Shown here piece by piece: positions 25,683 to 37,800 of a DNA stretch of 64,000 bases. Every line of letters starts with the position of its first letter. The stretch's first letter is position 1. Made by a program: the position numbers and the translations under genes. The notes under the pieces were generated by a model. The model was given only the letters and a program-made list of their open reading frames with translations. It did not search any database and was not told the origin of the DNA. This DNA is from Membranipora membranacea (lineage: Eukaryota; Bryozoa; Gymnolaemata; Cheilostomatida; Membraniporidae): positions 5,208,001 through 5,272,000 of the forward strand of contig OU612072.1 of NCBI GenBank assembly GCA_914767715.1, given 5' to 3'.

Positions 25683-27960
25683 ATGGCTGAATCTCAAAGC
25701 GATTATATCTCAGCTATTGTAAGCACCATGAACTTTGCCGCTATTAAACATAAAAGTCAGAAAAGGAAAGACCCGGAAAGGACGCCCTATATAAACCATC
25801 CGATAGGTAAGTGGCCCATATTTATTTACTGTGTTGTATCATATTGTGTTAAGCTCAGATGAGTTTACTTTGGTTATAGGCAAAATACATTGGACCATGG
25901 GTATTGTGATATGAACTTAATTATTGAAAACCATGCATGCACCTAGAAGACAATACACATCATAAGAGAAGATGTCAGACAAATAGAAAAAATTAAAGTT
26001 ACCATCAGTTCTAAGAGGAAGTCTTGATGTGCATAATCATACACCATATCCATAAAAGATATTGTTTGATAGTTTGAAAGCTTCAAGTCATAGGCCAAAT
26101 GGGCGGAGCAAGAATAAATGTTTGATGAGATATGAATATGAATTATCCTGTTGATACACCTTTCGCAGGTGTAGCTCATATCCTCACAGATGAAGCTGGC
26201 ATAACCGATGTTCATGTAATTCAGGTAAACATATCAAACTTACTTTGATCACTAAATTCTCACCGGAGAGTTATAAGCTTAACCTAAGCAAATAATTCAG
26301 AATAGAAACGTTGGTCATTCAATCGCAATAATCTGCTAGCAGATCTGGAAAATTTCTGGGATCAATTTAAGCAATTAGATCAGTGGCTTCTTGTTGCTAG
26401 AATGACACACGAATAGCGAAATCGGACATCTCCCTCAACCAGTAAGCTCAAATCAAATATGTGAATTAGGCAAATCCAAAATTTTCAGTCGTGACTGGGC
26501 TACATAGGGAAATAAAAACTTTACATGAACCCTCTATACTGTGTTTACAGACAGCCTTATTACATGACACAGTCGAGGACACAGAGACAACGATAGAGGA
26601 GCTGACTGTAACTTTCGGCGAAACAGTTGCAGGTGAGACAATAGTCGATTATAGTAGAATATTTACTTAGATCATATTGTCTCCAGAAACTTAAGGTCAA
26701 GCAACATATTTAAGGATATATATATAAATATCAATGTTGAATATATATATAATAATATATATTCAACATTGGTATTAAGGAGGTTGATATTTATTTACAT
26801 ACATGCGTTAATATCAATGTTGAATATATATATATATCAATGTGGAGGTATATCAATAGAAACCATTGAAAGAAAGGTTTTAACACCAGCGCAACGCGGC
26901 GGCCAGGGGAAAACCTAAAAATTTCATTTGAGCACACTAAAAATGAAGTTGGCGCTGTAAATTAATTGTCCGGTTGGAAACGATTTTATTGCTATTCAGT
27001 GAGAGTATGCTTACATTAATTAACTGCCTCGTGATGATTGTTTGCCCATGGAAGCAGTGTCATCTGTATTTGTAAATATTACGAAAGTGCAGCCAATTTT
27101 GAAGTAACTGTTTTGTTCATGTTCACTAGGATTATTTTTTGATAATATAAATTATTGACAACTTAGCACTTATTTAATCATGCAAACTCTAGCTAATAAA
27201 CCTCTAGCTAATATAACTCTAGCTAATATACCTCTAGCTAATATACCTACCTATGGATAAGGCATTGTGTCTTTTCTTCAGGTCTCGTTGCTGAATTATC
27301 AGACGATAAAAATTTAGCTAAAGCCGAGAGAAAGCAGGCGCAGATAGACCATGCTCCACACGCGAGCCACAAAGCTAAACTGGTGAAACTAGCCGATAAA
27401 CTATACAATCTCCGCGACCTCAACAGATGTACCCCTCATGGTTGGGGTGAGGAAAGGTAATTATCGCGTTCAGTTAAGTTTAAGGATCAGTGTATTCAAT
27501 CATTATCCCCAAAGCACCAACATTAGGTTCTCTTACATAAAAATTGCCCACCCTCCCCCTTTACAGATGACCTTGAACTTATTGGTATTCTTCCCCAAAA
27601 AGTGACCGAGAATAAATGATTGATACAATTTAACACTTAACTGTTTGTGATATCAACTCACTTCAGCTTCCCAAAGTGCAGCCATCTTTATCGTGCGAAA
27701 AAACCTCCCGGCTTCACTGCCACAACTGGGACTTGGTCAATGTTAGCAAATTACACAAAAGCAGCAGGCATTCATGTCGAGGCACTTTCAGGCATGTCGA
27801 GGCATCTTCCCAATGTTTCATTGCTATTTTATTATCTTTCAGAGTGCATGAGTACTTTATCTGGGCACTGAAGGTGGTGAATGGATTGAGAGGGACCAAC
27901 CAGAATCTAGAAGCAATGCTAGATGATTTGTTTACAAAGAGAGGCCTTACTTGTGACTGA
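25683..27960 (+). CDS. HDDC3: MESH1/HDDC3-type HD-domain pyrophosphohydrolase
   Basis: Five exons: 25683-25806, 26169-26224, 26551-26632, 27282-27456 and 27843-27960. They total 555 nt (184 residues, close to the family's usual ~180) with agreeing phases. MESH1 is the animal member of the RelA/SpoT hydrolase family; it hydrolyses the 3'-pyrophosphate of ppGpp in vitro and dephosphorylates NADPH, using Mn2+. Visible landmarks are YINHPIG (metal histidine about residue 39), the HD motif LLHDTVEDTETT (H65, D66, E69, D70) and KLADKLYNLRDL (D126). No signal peptide is present, so the product is expected in the cytosol. The start ATG lies in a short first coding exon that matches the family's N terminus. 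All catalytic residues are present and no lesion is seen. It sits between two recognition-type genes without obvious functional linkage. Confidence 0.95.
26727..26776. repeat. AT-rich hairpin in a MESH1 intron
   Basis: AATATCAATGTTGAATATAT is followed after a short spacer by its near reverse complement, ending ATTCAACATTGGTATT. A further copy of the arm lies at about 26812-26845. Confidence 0.75.
27187..27246. repeat. 15-bp tandem repeat, four copies
   Basis: Four successive units of CTCTAGCTAATATAC or close variants, in the MESH1 intron before exon 4. Confidence 0.9.
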
Positions 27961-28869
27961 TTGCCTCTCTATTTGACGGCATGAGAACTAATTTTGCAGT
28001 GCACACTCAGGGTTCAGTTCGAGACACTCTAAACTACTGCTGCCACGCAGGCAAATTTGTGCTCATTGAATTCAGTGTAGTTCCAAGATAACTAATTAGG
28101 GCTCAGAATTATCACCTAATGGGCAAATAATTTGCAAAAACTGATCTTCAAAATAAGGTATTAAATTAGCGCCTAGTTGCACTAGGTAATGACGTCAAAA
28201 ATGTCCACTAGTAAGCTGGTAACCACATTACAAGGATAATTAATTTCATACCCTGATTTTGCAGATTACTCTGTGCAAATTATTTGTACATTAGGTGACC
28301 ATGCTGAGATTGCAGTTTTGAGCAATACAGAATTCAATAAGCACACATGTGACTGTGTGGCAGCAGTGGTGGTACATTAAAGTCAGTATGCCAGGTTTAA
28401 TCGTCACATCGTCATTGACGATAGTCGATATTTGTACAAAACAAAGTAGTTCTTAGATACATGGGTGGCAGTACAGGCTATATGAGCTTCTTTTCTTTCA
28501 AACTTTTTTTTAAGCTTTAAACTGACAACCTGAGCCAATCTGTTTTAGTGTAATATGTATTTATTCAAAAGATAATGTGCCTTTTGGTTATCAGTCATAA
28601 CTTTGATATAAATTTAAATATCATTGTATTTCTCGGTTTGTAAAGAATTTCTCATATATACAAATCTTGTTCGATATTAATATGGCCTGTGTAAGCTGTG
28701 CTATCACGTCCAATTAAAAAAAATTGGAAAAAATATCTAACGGTTGCAATGTCTCTACGTCAGCCAAACGACATATAAGCTTAATTTCCCCTGTGTCAAG
28801 TCATGTTGCATCATTGCCACCAATGTAGTAGACTTCTCTCTGATATTCCTGTTCTTATTTTACTCACAG
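27961..28869. other. Intergenic region after MESH1
   Basis: AT-rich, with no recognisable gene. It should hold the MESH1 3' UTR and the start and signal-peptide exon of X_B, but I found no convincing ATG exon that ends in the required phase. Confidence 0.35.
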
Positions 28870-31800
28870 TTGTGGATCAGTGATAGCCATACTGGAGATA
28901 CAGAGTACTGGGTTCTATGCTGTCGATGCTCTGAATAGGATAATCATGTTAGAGTTAGCTGACGGTCAGCTCGGTCAGCTCGGTGTCTCTACCTCCGGAT
29001 CATCTCTCACTGCTCTCTCATGTGAGTATACATAACTCTGACACTGTCAATACTGATCATAGTTCAATTATGATCCAGTTTGCCTGCATTTGAAGTTGCC
29101 CAATTCTACCGGCGGCGCACCTGTAGAATTTAACTGACATGCAACATGTTACCATCTGCAGGCAAATTGAATCATGCTTGATCGATACTGATCACATGAT
29201 ACACTACTGGCTACTGCCTGTGTATCTATGATCGATAGAGCAAGACTTGATTCATGTAGGTCTGAGTATAACCTTTGCTACGGCCACATGTGTTAACTAC
29301 CTTCTTTTGCTGCCGAGGTGCCACTCACCTTTGCTGGCCAGCAAGCAAATGTTAATGCTGCCACATTGCCTATTTTGTCAAATAGCAAATTGCGGGTTTA
29401 ACCCTCTAGGGGCTATTACTCCTCTCAATCACCATGTTGACAAACTCAATATGTGATTACAGTTGAAATCCCAGCTGAGTGTAAGTTGTTATAAATATAA
29501 CATAAATAAAAGCTTGTCTACTTCTTTTCCGACTACAAAACACTGTTTTGAGGAAATTTGTGGACAAGCAATTTGTTATCAAACACCTAAGCTTTGACTA
29601 GTTTATATGTCACCATGTTTTCTGATGTTTTTTCAAACCTCTGTGAGCTAAATCGTTTGTGATTTATTTGTTTTTTTTTCTTACTCATAACCAAGCTTAG
29701 GTTGTGATGCAGAGCAGTTTGGTCGCTTTCTGTTACTTTGACAATAAATTGCTCATATAGGATTAGTTTCCAAATTCACAATACCATATTTGACCCAATT
29801 ATACTTTCACCTCATCAAAAGTTTGACTGTAGTCTGTGACTGATATATTTCGATTTATGATTCCATTATCTTTATAGTGTTTGTTTATGACAGTTTCCTT
29901 ACATATAAATACCCGTAAAGAATTGTCTATCCAAAATTCTAAAATCAACTTATTTTATAAAATTGAGCATGCTTGATCTTCGTTTTTGATTTGCACCACT
30001 CACCAAATATCTTATCTATTGCATTTTAAGAAATATTTCTCCACAGCAAAATGCTTGTATTGGATTGGTTGTATTTTTTACTGAATTGTTTTGCTGGTTT
30101 GTTGTGAGTTTATATAAAGTTTTTTTGTTGACCTGCGCCATTCCACAGCTCAGTTATGAAAAGGATACCTCTTCTCCATTGCTGATCTATGTCAATCTAC
30201 AGTCATTTTCCCAAAAATCCTGTTATTGTAGAGGAATTAAGCTTTCATATTTGTTTTCCGTTCCTTGTTCCAAATGTCATAACTGGTACCAATTAGTATC
30301 CTTCCACATCGTTGTCACTGTACGCTGTAGAATATCATTAGTTAAGCGTTCAGTGGTGACTTAACAAATTAGGTCATAATGTACTCTAATGTAGATCTAT
30401 CTAGAGATGCTGTAGTCAATATGTTGTCTGTGATTGGCTGCTGAGTGAGCAAATCAGAGACATCTACTGAATATTTATATTTATCACGGTTGACCCTGTT
30501 TATAGTTGAGCCACCCGCATGTGTAAACGAAGATTTCTCACTCAACTGTCTGACAAACTTTGTACTGACTGAGCCAAGCTTGTGCTTTGAGGCTAATGTA
30601 CGTACTCAGTGTTGCCGCTCATGCTCCAGCCTCTACTATTCAAGACTAGCTGCCGGCATCGATATCAACTCATGTCCATATGGTGACAGGTATGCAGCTC
30701 ATTCTAGCTTCAAAGTAGATCATCATTCTACACTTCATATAAATCGTGATGACGATTTATAAAAATCTTAGAACTTGGTATTTCCCAGATACTCTTTCTC
30801 ATCATTTTCCGAAATCAAATGATCTAGACTCTATTCTAAGTTAAGGTAGCGACATTTATGTTCTTACTCCTCTGAAGCTTGAGTGTATATTGCGATTGAT
30901 ATGCTCCTTCTTATTTGTAGAGATGCGGAGTGCTTCAACCTGAACGAGGCAGACTGCTCTAATGCTGAGGCCAGAGAGAAATGTTGCAATAGATGTGCAA
31001 GCTTTACTACTCCTTCCACTTCACCTACAGGTATGTTAGACTCACTTCTTACCTCCTCAGATACAAGTACACGCCTTGATATCAATATCTGAGTATGAGT
31101 CAGAATTCAAGTATTTTAGGGCTAATGTTGATCAAATTTCTTTTATCTTTTCCTTTTCTGTCAACAGACCCAAAAACCTCGCAGTTTTTGTCTTATATAT
31201 CACAGTTGCATTCTCATATGTGTACTCATGTATCGATGTATCGTTCATTCTGTCCTTGTAGTACCGACCACGACAGTTACTACCTCAGCTCCATGTTTCG
31301 ATGATGATGCTTATGTGTGTGCTCAGGGAGTACAGGACTCACTATCGTTCTGTTACGAGGCTGAGGATATGTGCTGTGCTACCTGCAGAACACGAAGAGT
31401 TGAAGGTCTGCCCGACAGCTGCGCCTGGGATGATAAGGTCAGTGTAACCATACAGAAGGAATTTGATTGAGATAAGACACCTAGTACAAATACAACAGTT
31501 TAATGGAAGTCAATATTTCTAGAATGATAAAAAATGGAACATAAAATTTTGAAGTAAAGACTAGAGTTAGATTCCAGCCAACGGATCTCACTTGTAGGAT
31601 AGTGAAATATTCTTTTACCAAAATTTGATGACACAGTAGGATTGTAGTATAACTTGAATGAGGGAATGAGTGATAATCCATGGGGTTACCTCAAACTGAA
31701 AAGTGATCAAGTTAGGCATTGGAGTACAGATGTTCATGAGCATCAACATGTATCTGCCCCCCTTAGTCCAATCGTCCACTGTCTATAACCTAGATTTTAT

Positions 31801-34800
31801 ATGTTACCTATTGTCGTATGTCGCATATGTTGCATTTTCTTCGATATATATACAAGTGTATATTTAATCTACATTCCTGTATACAGAGAGAGTTCTGTTC
31901 GACCCACACTAGAGATGACTGTGACCTGGAGAACTTAAACTCCACATGTTGTGCTCTCTGTGGAGATTCACCAGTCGACCCTACAGCTCAGCCGTGTCTT
32001 GGGGATATCAATAACTATGAGTGTACTATCACCATCAGATCTAACCCCAGTAGATGTTATGATAGCCAGTTCTACTCTGAGTGCTGTGAGAGCTGTAATA
32101 TCGCCAGGATGGACTGGCTGCCATCAGGTATGCTAGTGCTGTACACCACTCACCCTGCCTGAACCTGATTTAGTTATGTTACTGCAGCTATCAACCAATT
32201 GATGACCAGTACATTAGTGAAGAAACTATCAATTGAAAAATAGAGAGAGCGTGATTAAAAATATGAGTTGTCAGCTGATAGTCCATGCTCTAGGCTGAGA
32301 TGGCGTTTTAACTCTCACCTAGTAGTGAAGCTGGGTCAAGGTCCTGGTCAAGAATAATAATAATTATAATAATAATGATGATAATACAATATACACTTTA
32401 TTGTATCCAACCAGTATGCAAATGAGGTTGGATTGTACATCAGAGAAAAAAATCATTTCAACAAAACGTTGTCAGTAAATTAATGGAATTCTTATTCTGT
32501 AGGATGTATATGGGGCGACAAAGCCGATTTCTGTGACTCTAGTAGCACAATTTGTGATGTATTCGGTGATGATGTTTGCTGTGGCTCATGTTGTCTTGAT
32601 TGTGTAGAGCCAACAACACCCGCTCCAACTACAACATCAACCACTACATCAACAACTCCTCCTACCACCACTACAGTGACTACAACAAGAAAAAATCTAC
32701 CTGCAGGCTGTAATGGTGACACTGTTTGTAAGTATAGACCTCAAATAAAAGATTTTTATTGGAGAAATCGGCTGGACTTTCAGATTCACTTTTAATTGGC
32801 AACAATTTAAAATAGAAAGTCACACGACTTTTTTTATGCCGGAATATTTGAAGGGATGATTATGTTGTGGACTAGTATTAGCCTGATGGAGTTTTAGAGC
32901 GATGGTGATCTCAGAAGAAGACAGGATGACCTAGCCATTCAGTTGGTTCTGAACTGATTGAATGTTAAGTGGGAAGGAGAGCCAATGCCAGGTGCTTGAA
33001 AGCTCCTATTAAGATGAAGTGAAAGTGAGACTAAGACTTTCATATTCACTTAAATATCAATAGGTACTTTCAGGAAAGTACGATCTGACCTGACATTTAC
33101 TCTCTCTATCACCCACAAGTCAGTCAGAGCCATCATATTGGCTAGGGATGACCGTAATACTAGTCCTTGGAGTTTCATTATGGCTTAGATCTAACATACT
33201 ATATATTCTGTTTCAGCTACATGTTCTTCACTTATATCAAACCCAGAGAAGTGTTACGCTGATGTAGATAATGGTGTGGTGGCTGACCTGTGCTGCGAGT
33301 CCTGCTATGACATTCGCAGGTAAAAAGCCTAGTTATAATGTAGGCTACATGCCATATTATTGGAATGAAATTAGATCATACGGTTCCAATCATTTTTTAA
33401 GACAGGTATTCTTAAGTGAATAGCTGCCAAATCTGAATTGTTGATAATCCATGATACTAGCTATATCTGTATTGCGTGGTTTTCTCTTACCACTACATTG
33501 ATAAGCCATTTCACTTAGTTTTTCTATAAATCTCAGGTCAGCATAGAATCGAGATCACAAACATCGTAATTTTTTATGTTTGCAGACAAGAGCTGCCAGC
33601 TAGCTGTGCCCATGGTAACAGAATCGACTCATGTGCCGCTGTAACACTGGAGCAATGTAGCGACGGTAACACTAACATTGGCAGTGACTGCTGTGAGCAG
33701 TGCTTTGATTTACTGGTAAGCTAACCAATCAACAAGACCTGCTACAGTTTTAATGAATATTGTGGTTGATGATAATATATCTTCAGTTGTGATCTATCGA
33801 TATACGGGACGCTGTAAAATCAACATGTTAGCAGCGTAACTCTTTTTGACCCATACGAGACATACTAACCTCAATGCTGCTTGATTCATTTTCCAATATA
33901 ATCTGTGAATACACAGCCAACAGTGAGAAGATGTAGACACCTTATCTCGCCCCTCTGGTAGAAACCGTGATTTTCAACCACTGAGACTATGTTTGTTTGG
34001 CCTTCACTATTTGACCTTGTGTATTTACCATCAGAAGTATTGGCAGCATACTAGAATATATGACATCTAATATATAACACAATATATAATTTAATGAATA
34101 TATTGTTGTTATGCACTCTCTTGTTTTTCACTTTTACAGGAGATTTGTGAGGAGGAGCAGGAGTCGTCAGTAACTAACTGTGAGGTATCAGTACAAGCAG
34201 CCGGAGCCTGTTACAGCTCTGATGTACTACAGAACTGCTGTGGAGCTTGTAAATCTATCGCCAACTTTGACCTGCCAGGTAAATTTTGACCTGCCTGGTT
34301 AGATATAACTTTTTGAATCTTTGATTTCTGTAGTCGAGTTTATCGGTTTTTTAGTGATATGTACTGATTATCCTCGAGACAAATGGGAAATGATTTGCAA
34401 GTGTTTGACAGTATATTGTACAGAAGATTGAAACAGGCGTGAGTTAGATGGCATTATTATGTCTGTCAACCAGAACCCTAAATCATTAGTCAGATTGTGC
34501 TGTACGATGAGCTGGCAGAGCCTTCAGTTGACTTAAAGTACCTAACCTTAACTCACGCTCTCCTTACAGCTGAGTGCCGATTCGGTAACAAGGTCAGATG
34601 GTGTGGTGACATCACTGCTGATAACATAGATAGGATCTGTAATGAAGAGGAGTATCAGGTACAGTGCTGTGATACATGTCAGGAATATATCGGTATGACC
34701 ACTACATCCACCGTCGCAAGTTCTACTACTTCTATGACTACTTCTGTCGCCAGTACTACAACCACAAGGCTTCCTCCAGTAAGTATCTGATTGTGCAAGA

Positions 34801-37800
34801 TTCTCCACTCATTTTAGATTATAAGCTTGTTGGTTGGGAGAGTTCTTTTGAAGGATACCACAACTGGGTGAAAAACTCAACCAATATCATACCTGAGATT
34901 TTTCCTTTCTACTTTGTGCCTTTTCAGACATCTCATCAACACTAATAGTCAAGTATCAGACCACCTCCCACCAATTGGGAAATGGTGATGTGAATTTGAT
35001 ATAAAGGTTACACTATAAACATGTGTATCTTTGGACGCTGTTATGGATGAAATCTAAGCACCTAGATTGTGCACGTCCCTAACGCTGGAATTTGACTTTG
35101 GGTTAACACACCAAATATCTTGTCAAGATAATTGGGCTACATACATTTATTAATGCACTATGGACTTAAGCTGTTCATGCAGCACTATGTAACATAATCT
35201 GTGTGCTGCTGATGGCTGACTTGATGTTGAGTATGTTGTTTGATGTTTACAGAATGAGCAGTGTCCCGACGGTGACACAGCTACTGACTGTGTTGAGAGG
35301 ACAGAAGGAACAGGTGCTTGTTATGATCCAGATGTGTCAGATGTCTGCTGCAGAACCTGTTATGAGGAATGGAGAGGTGACCTGCCTAGAAACTGCCGAT
35401 ACGGCGATAAGGTTGGTGGCCTCATACGGTTTCTAGTGTGTGATAACTGATAATGCATTGAGTAGAAAATGCTGATTCTGAACTGGGGTTCTTATCATAA
35501 CTTCCCCATTTTTCAGGAGTTCTATTGGCCAATGTGTTGGCTCTGATTGTTTGGGTGGTCCCCAAAACCCAACCAATCAGAGACAACTCATTTGCCAGAG
35601 TTTCATGTTGCAAGAAGTTAGAGAACATGCCAAAACATTATGGTGATATGGTTTTATGATTTCTAATAAAACTGTTATTCTTCATTTTAGTCCAAGTATT
35701 GTATGACAGTCGATGATGCTGATGTTGATTTTGAATGATGTGTATTAAATGGAGATACCTGCTGTGCTAGGTGTCAGGCCTATCTTACAACAACCGTACC
35801 AACAACAACTCTCCCTGCAGAATGTCCTAATGGAAACACACTGGATAGCTGTAATATCAGGGTAAGTACGATTATATGTAGGTCATTAATAGTAAGTTAT
35901 ATAGCAGGTAATCACCATCACTGATGTAATAACATTGCCCACTTTTATGCCAAAGTTGTCTAGCTTGGCTTGGTGACGATGAGTTCTTGATTTACCCTGT
36001 CTAAGTCATATACCTAAAATGGCAGGAATGACTACTTGAAATTGGAGCTTTTTGCTTCACGCCAATATTGCTACACAATAAGTTTCAATGTAATATCAAC
36101 ACCCTTCTTCTTATGCCCTCACTTTTATTAGAGCGATGGATTTATTGTAAACAGCCCTCGTTGTATTTCAGGTATCTGTAGCATCAGACTGTTACTCACC
36201 TCCCAGAGAACAGGGATGTTGTATAGAATGTACAGCACAAGTAAGAGGAGATCTACCTGATTACTGTAGATATGGAGATAAGGCTGAATTCTGTCAAGGT
36301 ATGTATTCTCATGCTCATGATGTCACTATGATGTCATTATGAAGTCACTGTAATATGACTATGATCTAACTGTGAGTGCGCTATGAGTTCATTATGGTGT
36401 GCCTGAGTTGTTGCTGTGATGTTGCTATGATGCCGCGGTCATGTCTCTATGATGATATGATTATATGATCATATTCTTGCCCATTGGGGAATTTTTCGTC
36501 AGCCATGCAGTACCCGTTGCATGAATTTATCGAGTATGTCTCATGTAGATTTTGACAATCACAGAAATAGTTTTTGTGCAAATATTTTCCTCCTTATAAA
36601 ATATTTCTGCTCAAATTTCAGATATCAGCGAATCTGAGTGCCCAGCACACAAGGAGACATGCTGTGAGAAATGTGCTGCTTATCTCACAACCACAACCCC
36701 AACCCCATCAAGTACAGGTGAGAGAAAACTATGTCTATATGTTGATTAAAATCTGTTAGACAACTCTCAACTACAAACAGTAATAACCTGAGGGTAAATA
36801 CTAGATCAAGTGTGGTTCAATATGCCTGCCTTTGGAATTGCTCTCCTCTTGTCGCTAGTAAAAAGTTTTGACAGCAGCTCACCAGTAGAATGAGAGAGAC
36901 CTGAGATGCAGGAAAAATGGATCCAGCTTGATCCGGGAGAATACCTTGAATAGGTATGGTTACTGTAATTTTATATGAATTACTTACATTGATTCTGATT
37001 ATGAATCTCTATTTTCTAGCCATGCCGATCGTTCGTCCATCAGTACAGATTGGAGATGACTTATTTAACAGACCCGTACCACCGGGTACCAGCATGTTAT
37101 ATCAAGTAACTTACTTTACTGTGGTAGAGAGCTGCGCTCAGCTAGGTAAGTGACTACAGGAATATATCTGATTACTATTACCACAGCATGTCAGTGTTAT
37201 TTCCCATGTGTCAAGAGGAAAAGAAATTGTGCTTTGTCTTGCTAAGATAATATAAGGCAAGCGAAAATAAATTTAAACTGTAAAAAAAGTTTATCCTGCA
37301 TATATCTTCTGAGGGATACTTTGAAAAGATTATGCAAATTTCATCATTTATTAGTATGAGTATTTGTGAGATGGCCCTAGTTTCAGTCCCCTTTGCTTAG
37401 TCTGGTCAACACATCTATGTTCTTACACAGTTTTATCTGACTACTTCCTATCACGTTTATATTTTGATTTTAGCGTCTGACAGTAACGACTATAAGGTAG
37501 ATGAAGCTAAAGTCTGTACAGATATGGGATCTAAGTTCTGGTCTCTCACCAACTGTTACGTCGATGAGAGAACATGCAACGATCTCGGCAATGTGGTAAG
37601 ATGTCACTTCGATATATAGTTTGTTAACAGTTGTATGGCAGCTTTTTAAGTTCCAAACTACATATAAAGTAGCCTTAGAACATGCCTCTCGGGTTCTCTA
37701 AGTGTGAACCATGAAGTTATTAGACACTATTAAGTAAGAACTAATGTGTAGCTGCATTGACATTGATGTAAGTTGCAAAGGTTTACAGGATAGGTCCCCT

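Noticed and set aside
27185-27250. Short tandem repeat considered as a CRISPR-like array
   Set aside because: Four contiguous 15-bp units with no spacers in an animal intron: simple tandem repeat.
29247-29456. 69-codon ORF in the X_B intron
   Set aside because: No conserved motif, no splice-compatible link to neighbours, and not a recognisable domain.
32492-32722. Minus-strand ORF rich in Val
   Set aside because: Shadow of the threonine-rich linker of X_B read backwards.
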